A stretch of DNA of 64,000 bases. It comes from Kineococcus gynurae. GTDB taxonomy: Bacteria; Actinomycetota; Actinomycetes; Actinomycetales; Kineococcaceae. Position numbers and translations under genes: made by a program. The first letter of the stretch is position 1. Each line of letters starts with the position of its first letter. This document shows positions 49,339-58,145 of the stretch, in pieces. Under the pieces are notes generated by a model. The model searched no databases, had not been told where the DNA came from, and saw only the letters and a program-made list of their open reading frames with translations. The stretch lies in NCBI RefSeq assembly GCF_050871315.1, contig NZ_JBJLRE010000014.1; one strand, given 5' to 3'.

Positions 49339-50346
49339 GTGTCCCGCCGTCGTGCCGCCCTGTCCGTCGCCGCCGCCGCGGCCCTCGCCCTGACGCTGGG
49401 TTCGTGCGCGTCCGAACCGGACCAGACCCCTCAGGAGTCGGCGTCCTCGGCCAGTTCCTCGGCGACGTCGGCGGCCACCGAGGTCACCGCCGCCCCCGTC
49501 GACGACAGCCTGGCGGTCACGGTGAGCGGGGCGGCCGGCGCGGCGCCGGAGACCCAGATCACCACCCCGCTGTCGGTCGAGAAGACGGTGAAGAAGGTCG
49601 TCACCGCCGGGACCGGACCCGAGGTGACCCTCGACGACACCGTGACGTTCAACTACGCGCTCTACGGCGGCAGCGACGGTCAGCAGGTCGACTCCAGCTA
49701 CGACGGCCCGACCCGGCCGCGGTTCGCGATGAGCCAGATCACCCGGGGGATCGCCTCGGGGTTCGTCGGCAGCAAGGTCGGCGACCGCGTCGTGGTCGCG
49801 ATCAGCCCCACCGACGGGTTCGGCACCTCGGCCACCAACTTCGGCGAGCAGTACGACGCGAACACCACGTTCGTGCTGGTGGCCGACATCATCGCGGCCG
49901 AGAAGACCCGCACGGCGGCCGACGGCGCGCCCGTGACCGACGTCCCGGCCGACCTCCCCAAGGTCACGCTGACCGACGACCGGCCGACGGGCTTCGACGT
50001 CTCCGGGATCTCCGAGGCGGTCAAGGCGCCCGCCGACACCATCGCCCAGGACCTGCTCACCGGTACCGGCCCGGTCGTCGCGTCCGGGCAGACGGTGGTC
50101 ATGCAGTATGTCGGCGCGACCATCGACGGCAAGGTCTTCGAGAGCTCCTGGGAGACCCAGCCCTTCACCACCGTCATCGGTGCCGGTCGCGTCATCCAGG
50201 GCTGGGACAAGGGGCTCGTCGGCAAGACCGTCGGCAGCCGCGTCCTGCTCGTCATCCCGGCCGACCAGGCCTACGGCACCGACGCCTCCAGCGGCCGCCC
50301 GACCGGCACCCTGATCTTCGTCGTCGACATCCTCGACGCCTACTGA
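49339..50346 (+). CDS. FKBP-type peptidyl-prolyl isomerase lipoprotein, tandem domains
   Basis: A 335-residue exported lipoprotein. The lipobox is LTLGSC (Cys about residue 23), followed by a Ser/Ala-rich linker and two FKBP domains: about 80-180 (DTVTFNYALYGGSDGQQVDSSY, weakly conserved) and about 225-335 (QTVVMQYVGATIDGKVFESSWE, VIQGWDKGLVGKTVGSRVLLVIP, GTLIFVVDIL; well conserved). It would help fold secreted proteins at the outer membrane face. A second cytoplasmic FKBP gene follows after 59 bases. Confidence 0.92.
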   Translation: MSRRRAALSVAAAAALALTLGSCASEPDQTPQESASSASSSATSAATEVTAAPVDDSLAVTVSGAAGAAPETQITTPLSVEKTVKKVVTAGTGPEVTLDDTVTFNYALYGGSDGQQVDSSYDGPTRPRFAMSQITRGIASGFVGSKVGDRVVVAISPTDGFGTSATNFGEQYDANTTFVLVADIIAAEKTRTAADGAPVTDVPADLPKVTLTDDRPTGFDVSGISEAVKAPADTIAQDLLTGTGPVVASGQTVVMQYVGATIDGKVFESSWETQPFTTVIGAGRVIQGWDKGLVGKTVGSRVLLVIPADQAYGTDASSGRPTGTLIFVVDILDAY

Positions 50347-50405
50347 CCGACCGCCGACCCGTCGGCGGAGCCGGACCACGACCACACCCGAGCAGAGGAC
50401 TCTTC

Positions 50406-50783
50406 GTGACCGATCGCAGCAAGCCCGAGATCGACTTCCCCGAGGGCGAGCCGCCCACCGAGCTCCAGATCACCGACGAGGTCGTGGGGGAGGGGACCGA
50501 GGCCACCCCCGGCCGGACCGTCTCCGCGCACTACGTGGGCGTGGCCTTCAGCACCGGTGAGGAGTTCGACGCCTCCTGGAACCGTGGCCAGCCGCTGGAC
50601 TTCCCGCTCGGGGCCGGCATGGTCATCCGGGGTTGGGACGAGGGGATCGTGGGCATGAAGGTCGGCGGCCGCCGCAAGATCGTCATCCCGCCGCACCTGG
50701 GGTACGGCGACCGCGGGGCGGGCGCCGTCATCAAGCCGGGCGAGACCCTGATCTTCGTGGTCGACCTGGTCGACGTCAGCTGA
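50406..50783 (+). CDS. Cytoplasmic FKBP-type peptidyl-prolyl isomerase
   Basis: A 125-residue single-domain FKBP without a signal peptide: VSAHYVGVAFSTGEEFDASW, VIRGWDEGIVGMKVGGRRKIVIPPHLGYG and PGETLIFVVDLVDVS hold the active-site aromatic residues. It speeds proline isomerisation. The GTG follows GAGGACTCTTC. A strong terminator directly follows the stop, ending the pafA-FKBP unit. An FKBP pair beside pafA is common in actinobacteria. Confidence 0.95.
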   Translation: MTDRSKPEIDFPEGEPPTELQITDEVVGEGTEATPGRTVSAHYVGVAFSTGEEFDASWNRGQPLDFPLGAGMVIRGWDEGIVGMKVGGRRKIVIPPHLGYGDRGAGAVIKPGETLIFVVDLVDVS

Positions 50784-50792
50784 ACCAGAGAG

Positions 50793-50815
50793 GGCCGGCC
50801 CGGATCGGGCCGGCC
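50793..50815 (+). terminator. Terminator after the FKBP genes
   Basis: A perfect 10-bp stem, GGCCGGCCCG and CGGGCCGGCC, with a 3-base loop and then TTTCT. It closes the proteasome-side operon on the plus strand. Confidence 0.9.
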
Positions 50816-50829
50816 TTTCTCCGGTGCGC

Positions 50830-50858
50830 TTGACTTGTATTAGGTTAACGAGCCGTAA
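50830..50858 (+). promoter_or_regulatory. AT-richer promoter-like patch with iron-box-like core
   Basis: TTGACT (50830-50835) overlaps TTAGGTTAACGAGCCGTAA (50840-50858), whose first eight bases match the DtxR/IdeR box; 12 of 19 match overall. The short palindrome TCTCC-ACAC-GGAGA follows. No gene is supported on the plus strand downstream: 50859-51004 has no recognised coding content and then runs antisense to DUF3866. Confidence 0.3.
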
Positions 50859-51004
50859 GTCTCCACACGGAGAACTGCACCCACAGACGAACCACGCCCC
50901 GACGGACAGGCGTCCCACGCGCATCACCTCGACGGGCACGGGACGGGACCGGGGCCGAAACAGGGACGGAACAGGAGGGGGCGGCGTCCGGGGCGGGGGG
51001 ACCC

Positions 51005-52141
51005 TCAGCCGAGCAGCGCCGCGGCGTGCAGCCCCGCGGTCCCGGCGGCGACGAACGCGGCCCGGTCCTCGGCGAGCCCCCGACCCATGGTGGAGAGCCG
51101 GACCGGGCTCGCGGCCAGCGCGTCGTCCAGGCCGGTCACGTCGACCTCGACGACCCGGTGCCGGGCGGGGGAGCGGGAAAGGTCGGCGGCCTGCCGACGG
51201 ACCCCGTCCCAGAACTCCCCCGGGGAGTCCGGCACGACGACGTCGCACGGGGTCAGCGCGACCCGCCCGATCGCGGTCAGGGTGTGGTGGGAGACGCCGC
51301 GGTGCCGCAGCCGGGCGTCGGCCTCGGAGACCCGCAGGGCCGCGACCGGTCGTCCGCGCAGCACCCCCGCGGCGTTGACGGCCTCACCGGCCGCGACCCC
51401 GGAGAAGCCCCACCGCGACCCCGTGCCGAGGTTGCCGGGCCCCTGGGCGACGACGGCCACGTCGGCCCCCACGACCAGGCGGGCGGCCAACAACCCGGTG
51501 TGCAGCGTGGCGGCCTCGAGGTCGCCCCCGAAGCTCTGCCCGGTGGAGATGCACGCAGCCAGCGCCCCCGCGTCGCGCAGGCCGGCGACGGCCCGGGAGA
51601 ACGCGGCCGGCAACGCCCCGCCGTCGCTGAGGACGTAGGCGATCCGCGCACCGGGAGCCCGCAGCCGGATCCCGGCCACGACCGCGGGCAGCGCCGAGTG
51701 CAGGTCGGCCACGACCACCGGCATCCCGCCCAGGTCGTCGGCGTCGGCGAGGGTCGCGTGGTGCTCGGACTCCTGCTCGTCGACCCCGAGGACCATGGCC
51801 TGCAGCGGCGTGTAGCGGGCCTTGACCAGGTGCCCGGGGCCGGCGACCGGATCGGCGGGGAGCCGGTCGGGCAGGGCGACGACGAGGGCGTACCCCCCGG
51901 TGCCCAGCCCGCGGGCCAGCGCCGAGGTGTTCAGCAGGACCCGGTCACCGGGGGCAGGTCGCCCCACGAGGTCGGGGAAGGCCAGCGCCCGGACCGTCGT
52001 GCCCCGTTCCGCAGGCGGGGCAGCGTCGTCCAGCCGGGCCGAGCACTCGACCGCCCCCGGCCAGCCGACCCGGACCTCCGTCACGACCGCCGAGCGCCAC
52101 CGCACGGCGGGAACGGTGGTCGTCGCGGGGTCCGGGAGCAT
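51005..52141 (-). CDS. DUF3866 family protein
   Basis: A 378-residue DUF3866 protein: VVTEVRVGWPGAVECSARLDDAA, RALAFPDLVGRPAPGDRVLLNTSALARGLGTGGYALVVALPD, LVKARYTPLQAMVLGVDEQESEHH and VVAQGPGNLGTGSRWGFSG are typical. The biochemical role is unknown. It lies between the FKBP genes and pafB. Its first 197 bases are overlapped in another frame by the tail of the upstream acyltransferase reading frame on the same strand. Confidence 0.9.
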   Translation of the reverse strand: MLPDPATTTVPAVRWRSAVVTEVRVGWPGAVECSARLDDAAPPAERGTTVRALAFPDLVGRPAPGDRVLLNTSALARGLGTGGYALVVALPDRLPADPVAGPGHLVKARYTPLQAMVLGVDEQESEHHATLADADDLGGMPVVVADLHSALPAVVAGIRLRAPGARIAYVLSDGGALPAAFSRAVAGLRDAGALAACISTGQSFGGDLEAATLHTGLLAARLVVGADVAVVAQGPGNLGTGSRWGFSGVAAGEAVNAAGVLRGRPVAALRVSEADARLRHRGVSHHTLTAIGRVALTPCDVVVPDSPGEFWDGVRRQAADLSRSPARHRVVEVDVTGLDDALAASPVRLSTMGRGLAEDRAAFVAAGTAGLHAAALLG

Positions 52142-53264
52142 CCGGGAACCCTAGTGCGCGGCGTCGCCCCGGGCGCCGGGCGGGCAGGTTGTACAGGCCG
52201 CCGACCCCGGCCCGGCGCACGGCGGTGTGCAGCAGCAGGGGCAGGACCACGGCCGGGGGCACCCAGAGCAGCGGCAGCCACGCCGAGGGCGTGCTCAGCG
52301 CGACGGCGGCCACCGCGGTCAGCCCCCCGACCACCCACTCGTGGGTGAGGTAGACGGGCAGGGTGCGCCGGCCCAGCCAGCCGGAGCCGGCGGCCAGTCG
52401 GGCCGTCGTCGGGACGGCGACCAGCAGCGCGGCCAGGGCCAGCCCCCCGGCGATGGCGAGGACGCTGATCGGCAGCTGCAGCGCTGGGTGGGCGAAGGTC
52501 CCGCGGGCGTCCTGGACGAGGACCACCCCGGCCACCACGACCACGAGGGCGAGGAGTTCGCCGGGGGCCCGGGAGAACGCGGCCAGCACCGTCCGCTTGA
52601 GGCACCAACCGAGGAGGAAGAAGACGAAGCACCGGGCCATCTGGTGCCAGGCATAGTTGGGCAGCAGCGCGAGCAGGCCTAGGTTCTCGGCCAGGGACAG
52701 CAGCGCGGCCGGGGCCAGCAGCCACGGGGCCCGACGTCCGGGCAGCCGGGCCAGCACGGTGAAGAGGCCGATCGCGTAGAGGTACCAGAGGCCGGTGACC
52801 GGCAGCAGCGGCGTCCACACCAAGGGTGCGAGGGTCGCGGTCTCGGCCGGGTTGAGGGTCTGCGGGACGAGGGAGAACCAGACGAAGCGCAGCAGCGACC
52901 AGACCAGGAACAACCAGCCCAGCAGAGCCAGCCGGTGCCGGAGGACCTCGCGCCAGGGGCGTCGGGCCGCCGAGGCGGCCAGCACCCCCGACACGGCGAA
53001 GAAGAGCGGCATCCGCAGCACGACGAGCTCGTCGTTGACGACGCGCCAGGCGGGGGGCAGGAGGTGGGCCGCGTCCACGAAGATCACCGAGTGGTGCAGG
53101 ACCACCAGCAGGATGGCCAGGCCGCGAGCGACGTCCAGGAAGGGCGCCCGCCCCCCGGCGCCACCCCCGCCCGGTGACGCAGGGCGGGGGGAAGCGGACG
53201 GCACGTCACCATCATCGGCCACAAGGGCGGGTGCCCGGAGCCGTCGCGGGGTAAGTTCGGTCAC
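51945..53264 (-). CDS. Acyltransferase-3 family membrane protein (copy B)
   Basis: About 439 residues, with roughly ten membrane helices: FLDVARGLAILLVVLHHSVIFVD, LRMPLFFAVSGVLAASAARRPWREVL and RTLPVYLTHEWVVGG. It is a paralogue of the gene at 39000-40088. Membrane-fold similarity ends near VGGLYNLPARRPGRRR (about residue 365); the remaining ~74 residues read through the DUF3866 start in a different frame and look non-native. The natural stop may therefore have been lost by a frameshift near 52150-52200. It is divergent from pafB, 2 bases away. Confidence 0.82.
   Translation of the reverse strand: MTELTPRRLRAPALVADDGDVPSASPRPASPGGGGAGGRAPFLDVARGLAILLVVLHHSVIFVDAAHLLPPAWRVVNDELVVLRMPLFFAVSGVLAASAARRPWREVLRHRLALLGWLFLVWSLLRFVWFSLVPQTLNPAETATLAPLVWTPLLPVTGLWYLYAIGLFTVLARLPGRRAPWLLAPAALLSLAENLGLLALLPNYAWHQMARCFVFFLLGWCLKRTVLAAFSRAPGELLALVVVVAGVVLVQDARGTFAHPALQLPISVLAIAGGLALAALLVAVPTTARLAAGSGWLGRRTLPVYLTHEWVVGGLTAVAAVALSTPSAWLPLLWVPPAVVLPLLLHTAVRRAGVGGLYNLPARRPGRRRALGFPDAPGPRDDHRSRRAVALGGRDGGPGRLAGGGRVLGPAGRRCPACGTGHDGPGAGLPRPRGATCPR
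53252..53257 (+). promoter_or_regulatory. -10 element TAAGTT of pafB
   Basis: TAAGTT ends 9 bases before the pafB ATG, and no ribosome-binding site is present. It lies inside the 5' end of the divergent acyltransferase gene. Confidence 0.4.
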
Positions 53265-53266
53265 CG

Positions 53267-54241
53267 ATGAGCAGTGACGGCAGGACCGCGCGGCGCACCG
53301 AGCGCCAGCTCAACCTGGTCATCGCGCTGTCCTCCACCCGGCGCTGGCTCACCAAGGAGCAGATCCGCACCGCCGTCCCCCAGTACGCGGACTGCGCCAC
53401 CACCTCGGCCTTCGAGCGGATGTTCGAGCGCGACAAGGAGGACCTGCGCGAGCTCGGGGTGCCGCTGATGACCGGCGGGGAGGACCCCCTGTTCGGCGAC
53501 GAGGCGGGCTACCGCATCGACCGCGACGCCTACGCCCTCCCCGAGATCACGTTCACCCCGGGGGAGCTGGCCGTCCTCTCCCTGGCCAGCCGGGTCTGGC
53601 AGCAGGCGTCCCTGGCCGGCCCCGCCACGCGCGCCCTGGTCAAGCTGCGCAGCCTCGGCGTGGAACCGGACGAGGGTTCGTTGGTCGGTCTGGAGCCGCG
53701 GGTGCGGACGTCCGAACCCGCCTTCGACGCGCTGTACACCGCGGCCCGGGACCGGGTGGCGGTGAGCTTCGACTACCGCCGGTCCGGGGCGGAGCCGGGC
53801 ACCCGCACGGTCGAGCCCTGGGCCGTCGTCTCCTGGCACGGGCGCTGGTACCTCCTCGGCCACGACCGCGACCGGCAGGCCCCGCGCGTCTTCCGGCTGT
53901 CCCGGGTCGTCTCGGGCGTGCGTCGGGTGGGACGCCCGGGCGCCTACGCGGTGCCGGCCGACCTCGACGCCCGCGCCGTGGTGGCCGGGTCGGTGGGGGA
54001 GCGCGTCTCGCGCCCGGCCCGGGTGCGCCTGCGTGCCGGGGCCGGTCTGGCCCTGCGCCGCCGAGGCCGGTCGGTGGCCGCCGCCGAGCCGCTGCCGGCG
54101 GGCTGGGACCTGCTCGAGGTCGAGGTCGGTGACACCGAGCCGGCGGCCGACGAGCTGGCCTCGTTCGGCGCCGACGTCGTCGTGCTCGACCCGCCGGACC
54201 TGCGCGAGGCGGTCCTCCGACGGCTGCGGGGGGTGCTGTGA
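53267..54241 (+). CDS. pafB: WYL-domain regulator PafB
   Basis: A 324-residue transcription factor subunit: N-terminal winged helix (RQLNLVIALSSTRRWLTKEQI, then SAFERMFERDKEDLRELGVPL) and a WYL domain (RVAVSFDYRRSG, TVEPWAVVSWHGRWYLLGHDRDRQAPRVFRLSRV). With PafC it forms PafBC, which in mycobacteria switches on the LexA-independent DNA damage response. Its stop overlaps the pafC GTG. Confidence 0.95.
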   Translation: MSSDGRTARRTERQLNLVIALSSTRRWLTKEQIRTAVPQYADCATTSAFERMFERDKEDLRELGVPLMTGGEDPLFGDEAGYRIDRDAYALPEITFTPGELAVLSLASRVWQQASLAGPATRALVKLRSLGVEPDEGSLVGLEPRVRTSEPAFDALYTAARDRVAVSFDYRRSGAEPGTRTVEPWAVVSWHGRWYLLGHDRDRQAPRVFRLSRVVSGVRRVGRPGAYAVPADLDARAVVAGSVGERVSRPARVRLRAGAGLALRRRGRSVAAAEPLPAGWDLLEVEVGDTEPAADELASFGADVVVLDPPDLREAVLRRLRGVL

Positions 54242-55266
54242 AGACCCCGACCGAACGGTTGTCGCGGCTGCTCGCGATGGTCCCCTACCTGCTCCGGCAC
54301 CAGGGCATCGAGCTGGAGGAGGCCGCCGAGCACTTCGGCATCTCGACCGCGGACCTCATCCGGGACCTGGAGCTGCTGTTCGTCTGCGGGACGCCGGGGC
54401 ACCTGCCCGACGACCTCATCGACGCCCGCTGGGAGACCGGCCGGGTCTACCTCTCCAACGCCGAGGCCATCGCCCGGCCGGCCCGGCTCGCCGTGGACGA
54501 GGCGGTGGCGCTGCTCGTCGGGTTGCGGACCCTCGCCGACGTCCCCGGTCTGCACGACCGCGACTCCTTGGACGGGGCGCTGGCCAAGCTGTCCGAGGCG
54601 GCGGGCGAGGCGGCCCGCGGCGCCGAGGTCGTCGCCGTCGACGTCCGGCCCGCCGACCCCGACGGGCTCGCCGGACCGATCGCCGCGCTGCGGACCGCGC
54701 TGCGCGACAACCGTCGCGTCCGGCTCACGTACCTCGTCCCGGCCCGCGACGAACGGACGGTGCGCGACGTCGACCCGATGCGGCTGCTGACGGTCGAGGG
54801 GCGCTGGTACCTGGAGGCGTGGTGCCACCGCGCCGAGGGCGTCCGGCTGTTCCGCGCCGACCGGATCGAGGCGGCCGAGGTCCTCGACGCCGACGGCACC
54901 CCACCGCCCCAGGCCGTCCCCCGCGACGTCGACGCGGCCCTGTTCGCCGCGAGCCCCGGGGACACGGTCGTCGTCCTCGACCTCGCGCCGCAGGCGACCT
55001 GGGTGGGGGAGTACTACCCCGTGGAGTCCGTGGAGAAGGCCCCCGAGGGGGCCTGGGCCCCGGCCGTGCAGCGGGTCCGGCTCCGGGCGGCCGACACCCG
55101 CTGGGTCCGTCGGCTCCTGCTGCGCCTGGGCGACGGGGCGCGCGTCGTGCAGCCCGCCGCGCTGGCCCTGGAGGTCCGGGAGGCGGCCACGGCCGCCCTC
55201 GCCGGCTACGGGCTCCCGGCGACCCCCGAGGGGGGAGCGGCGGAGGGTGCTCGACCGTCACCCTGA
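54238..55266 (+). CDS. pafC: WYL-domain regulator PafC
   Basis: A 342-residue partner of PafB: TERLSRLLAMVPYLLRHQGIELEEAAEHFGIS (winged helix), then a WYL domain with VRLTYLVPARDERTVRDVDPMRLLTVEGRWYLEAWCHRAEGVRLFRADRI. Coupled translation (GTGA) implies equal amounts of the two subunits. The C-terminal WCX-like part (VVLDLAPQATWVGEYYPVESVE) may sense the signal, thought to be DNA related. Confidence 0.95.
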   Translation: MKTPTERLSRLLAMVPYLLRHQGIELEEAAEHFGISTADLIRDLELLFVCGTPGHLPDDLIDARWETGRVYLSNAEAIARPARLAVDEAVALLVGLRTLADVPGLHDRDSLDGALAKLSEAAGEAARGAEVVAVDVRPADPDGLAGPIAALRTALRDNRRVRLTYLVPARDERTVRDVDPMRLLTVEGRWYLEAWCHRAEGVRLFRADRIEAAEVLDADGTPPPQAVPRDVDAALFAASPGDTVVVLDLAPQATWVGEYYPVESVEKAPEGAWAPAVQRVRLRAADTRWVRRLLLRLGDGARVVQPAALALEVREAATAALAGYGLPATPEGGAAEGARPSP

Positions 55267-55363
55267 TGGCCGAGCGTGGTGGTTCAAGACTTGTCAACCC
55301 CGTGCCGAAGGTTTGGGGGTCGGGCGGCGACAACGCCGCCCAGGAACCACGAGAGGTAACCCG

Positions 55364-55702
55364 ATGACCACGATCAAGGCCTCCTGCCCCTGCTGCGGCG
55401 ACGTCGAACTGACCCCCAAGCAGGTCCGCCTCGTCGTGTGCTCGGCCAAGGACCGTTCCTACTACGCCTTCGACTGCGCCAAGTGCGGCGACGAGGTCCG
55501 TAAGCCCGCCGGCGAGGACGTCGTGGCCCTGCTGGTCTCCGGGGGCGTCAAGGTCGAGCGCTGGATCATCCCGGCCGAGGCCATGGAGGAGAAGCTGGGC
55601 GGCACCATCGCCTGGGACGACGTCCTCGACTTCGCCCTCGTGCTCGACTCCTGCGACGACCTGGCCGGCCTGGCCGCCCGGGGGCTGAGCTCCTCCCGCT
55701 GA
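55364..55702 (+). CDS. Conserved zinc-ribbon hypothetical protein
   Basis: A 112-residue protein with two Cys pairs, ASCPCCGDVEL and FDCAKCGDEVRK, forming a likely zinc ribbon, then an alpha/beta part (GEDVVALLVSGGVKVERWIIPAEA, DDVLDFALVLDSCDDLAGLA). I recall similar short proteins near pafBC and tatA in actinobacteria; function unknown. The start ATG at 55364 follows GAGAGGTAACCC; longer in-frame starts are unlikely. Confidence 0.8.
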   Translation: MTTIKASCPCCGDVELTPKQVRLVVCSAKDRSYYAFDCAKCGDEVRKPAGEDVVALLVSGGVKVERWIIPAEAMEEKLGGTIAWDDVLDFALVLDSCDDLAGLAARGLSSSR

Positions 55703-55979
55703 CCCGGGCGACCCCGCGGTTCCGCACAGGGAACTCGCAGGCGATCCCCACCTCGAAGGGCACCCCGACCGGTTACGGTCTGCGGGTGCCTTCGTGGTTC
55801 CGGCGCTCTTCCGACGCTTCTCACGGACGGCGGCGGGGCAGCCGGACCGCCACGGGCACCCCCGGCGACGCCCCGCCGCGGTGGCCCGACCGGCCCACCG
55901 TCGGGGGCGGGGTCGTTGGTCGGGCCCCGAGCTCGACGTACGATGCCGGGGCAACGTCAACCACGGAGGTCGATCCATC

Positions 55980-56270
55980 ATGGGCGCACTGAAGCCCTGG
56001 CACATCATCGTGCTCGTCGTCGTGCTGCTCCTGCTGTTCGGCGCCAAGCGACTCCCCGACGCGGCTCGGGGTCTCGGCCGTTCGCTGCGCATCTTCAAGA
56101 GCGAGGTCAAGGAGATGCAGAACGACGACGACAACCCCGAGGGCACCCGCCAGACGCCCTCGCTCACCACGTCGATCGACAACGACCGCGTCAACGGCAC
56201 GGTCAACGGCACGGTCAACGGCACCGGCACCCACGTCTCCGACCCGACCGGCACCCGCCGCGACGTCTGA
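55980..56270 (+). CDS. tatA: Sec-independent translocase TatA
   Basis: A 96-residue Tat pore subunit: short N-terminal membrane helix PWHIIVLVVVLLLLFGAKRLPDAARGLGRSLRIFKSEVKEM (FGxKRLP hinge and amphipathic helix), then a low-complexity tail with three NGTV repeats encoded by a 12-base tandem repeat. It works with TatC, encoded 66 bases downstream. The start ATG gives the standard length. Confidence 0.95.
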   Translation: MGALKPWHIIVLVVVLLLLFGAKRLPDAARGLGRSLRIFKSEVKEMQNDDDNPEGTRQTPSLTTSIDNDRVNGTVNGTVNGTGTHVSDPTGTRRDV

Positions 56271-56336
56271 GTCGTCCCCGGCGTCCGAACCCGCGGCGTC
56301 GATCCCGTCGACCGAAGAACCGAGGTAGCGAGAGCG

Positions 56337-57152
56337 GTGGCCCAGGCCCGCGTCCGTCGGAGACGCCTCAAGGACCCCGAGGGGCGCATGCCCCTGATGG
56401 AGCACCTGGACGAGCTGCGCAAGCGGCTCTTCCGGGCGGCCGTCGGGGTCGTGCTCGGTGCCATCGCCGGATGGTTCCTGTGGGCCGACTACGTCCTGCC
56501 CGCCCTGATCGCGCCCATGCAGGCGTTCGGGACCGCTGGTGCCCTGAACTACGACAGCGTGATCGGTCCCATCGAGATCCAGCTCAAGGGATCGCTCTGG
56601 GTCGGGGTCATCGCCTCCAGCCCCATCTGGGTCTATCAGATCTGGGCGTTCATCACCCCGGGGCTGACCACGAAGGAGAAGCGGTACTCCATCGGCTTCG
56701 TGACGGCCGGGGTACCGCTCTTCCTGGCCGGGGTGGCCCTCGCCTACACGGTGCTGCCGCAGACCTTCAAGTTCGTGGCCGAGTTCAGCACCGAGGGCGC
56801 GACGAACTACATCACCGCCTCGTCCTACCTCTCGTTCATCATGCGGCTGCTGCTGGCCTTCGGGATCGCCTTCCTGGTCCCGGTCATCTTCGTCGCCCTG
56901 AACTTCGCCGGGCTGCTCAAGGCCCGCCACCTGCTCGCCTCGTGGCGCATCGTGGTGTTCCTGTGCTTCCTGTTCGCGGCCGTCTTCACGCCCACCCCGG
57001 ACGCGCTGACGATGATCATCATGGCCCTGCCGATGATCGTGCTGTTCGCGATCGCGACGCTGATCTGCTTCCTGAACGACAAGCGGCGCGCCCGCAACAA
57101 CCCGACCGAGGACTACTCGGCCCTCGACGACGACGCGGCCAGTCCGCTCTGA
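56337..57152 (+). CDS. tatC: Sec-independent translocase TatC
   Basis: A 271-residue membrane receptor for twin-arginine signal peptides, with six helices. Family motifs are GRMPLMEHLDELRKRLF at the cytoplasmic N-terminus (conserved Glu), WVYQIWAFITPGLTTKEKRY, TAGVPLFLAGVALAYTVLPQ, and FTPTPDALTMIIMALPMIVLF near the end. The GTG start follows GAGGTAGCGAGAGCG. A lipid-kinase gene begins one base after its stop. Confidence 0.96.
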   Translation: MAQARVRRRRLKDPEGRMPLMEHLDELRKRLFRAAVGVVLGAIAGWFLWADYVLPALIAPMQAFGTAGALNYDSVIGPIEIQLKGSLWVGVIASSPIWVYQIWAFITPGLTTKEKRYSIGFVTAGVPLFLAGVALAYTVLPQTFKFVAEFSTEGATNYITASSYLSFIMRLLLAFGIAFLVPVIFVALNFAGLLKARHLLASWRIVVFLCFLFAAVFTPTPDALTMIIMALPMIVLFAIATLICFLNDKRRARNNPTEDYSALDDDAASPL

Positions 57153-57153
57153 G

Positions 57154-58104
57154 GTGACCATCGGGTTGCTGGTCAACCCCGCAGCGGGGCGGGGGGCCGG
57201 TCGACGCGCGGGCGAGCGGGTCCGGGCCGAGGTCCGGGCCGGCGGTCACACCGTGCTCGACCTCAGCGGCGGGGACCTGGCCACCGCGACCGCACGGGTG
57301 CGTGCGAACGCGGACGAGCTGGACGCGCTCGTCGTGGTCGGCGGGGACGGTCTGGTCCACGCGGCCGTGCAGGCCGTCGCCGACACCGGGGTCGCCCTGG
57401 GGATCGTGGCCGCCGGGACCGGCAACGACATCGCCCGTGGGCTCGACCTGCCGCTCGGTGCGCCCGAGCGGGGGACCGCGCTGGTCCTCGAGGCCCTCGC
57501 CGCCGGCCGGGTCCGCGAGCTCGACGCCGTCCGGGTCGGGTCCGACGATCCCGGCGTCGGGCCGTTCTGGTACGTCTCCGCCCTCGCCTCGGGGGTGGAC
57601 GCGCTGGTCAACGAACGGGCCAACCGCTGGCGCTTCCCCCGGGGGCCGGCCCGCTACACGCTGGCCGCCGTGCGCGAGCTCGTGACCGTGCGGCCCCTGC
57701 CGCTGCGGCTCGTCCTCGACCCGGGCCCCCACGAGCACGTCGTCGAGCAGGACGTCCTGCTGGTGGCCCTGGCCAACACCCGGTCCTACGGCGGCGGCCT
57801 CACCATGGCGCCCGGTGCCGATCCCACCGACGGGGTGCTGCAGGTCGTGGTGGTCGACGCGCTGTCCGGCCCGGCCGCCCTGCGGGTGCTGCCCCGGGTG
57901 CGGTCCGGGGGACACCTGAACCATCCCGCGGTCCACGTGCACCGGGCGCGGCGGGTGCGGCTGGAACCGGGCGAGGACACGGCCGTCCTGCGCCGCGGCG
58001 AGCGCCCTGCCCGACGACCGCTGCCGCACGCCGACGGGGAGCCGTTGGCGCCGCTGCCGTTGACCTGCGAGGTCGTCCGCGGGGCGTTGCGCGTCCTGGC
58101 CTGA
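57154..58104 (+). CDS. Diacylglycerol/lipid kinase family protein
   Basis: A 316-residue DAGK-catalytic-domain protein: IGLLVNPAAGRG at the start, VVVGGDGLVHAAVQAVADTG (GGDG nucleotide loop; the usual Asn-Glu is replaced by His-Ala), IVAAGTGNDIARGLDLP, and PHADGEPLAPLPL near the C-terminus. It would phosphorylate diacylglycerol or a similar lipid. It is one base from tatC and is probably co-transcribed with it. Confidence 0.92.
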   Translation: MTIGLLVNPAAGRGAGRRAGERVRAEVRAGGHTVLDLSGGDLATATARVRANADELDALVVVGGDGLVHAAVQAVADTGVALGIVAAGTGNDIARGLDLPLGAPERGTALVLEALAAGRVRELDAVRVGSDDPGVGPFWYVSALASGVDALVNERANRWRFPRGPARYTLAAVRELVTVRPLPLRLVLDPGPHEHVVEQDVLLVALANTRSYGGGLTMAPGADPTDGVLQVVVVDALSGPAALRVLPRVRSGGHLNHPAVHVHRARRVRLEPGEDTAVLRRGERPARRPLPHADGEPLAPLPLTCEVVRGALRVLA

Positions 58105-58139
58105 GGCGAGGCGAGGAGCCGGGGCCGGGGTCCATGACG

Positions 58140-58145
58140 TACTGT
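58140..58145 (+). promoter_or_regulatory. -10 element TACTGT of helY
   Basis: TACTGT ends 7 bases before the helY ATG, in leaderless spacing. Confidence 0.45.

Noticed and set aside
55283..55301. GGTTCAAGACTTGTCAACC, a partly palindromic AT-richer site between pafC and the zinc-ribbon gene
   Set aside because: The arms are unequal and it does not match the known PafBC promoter motif (TTGTCRGTG with a -10 at set distance), so no function is claimed.
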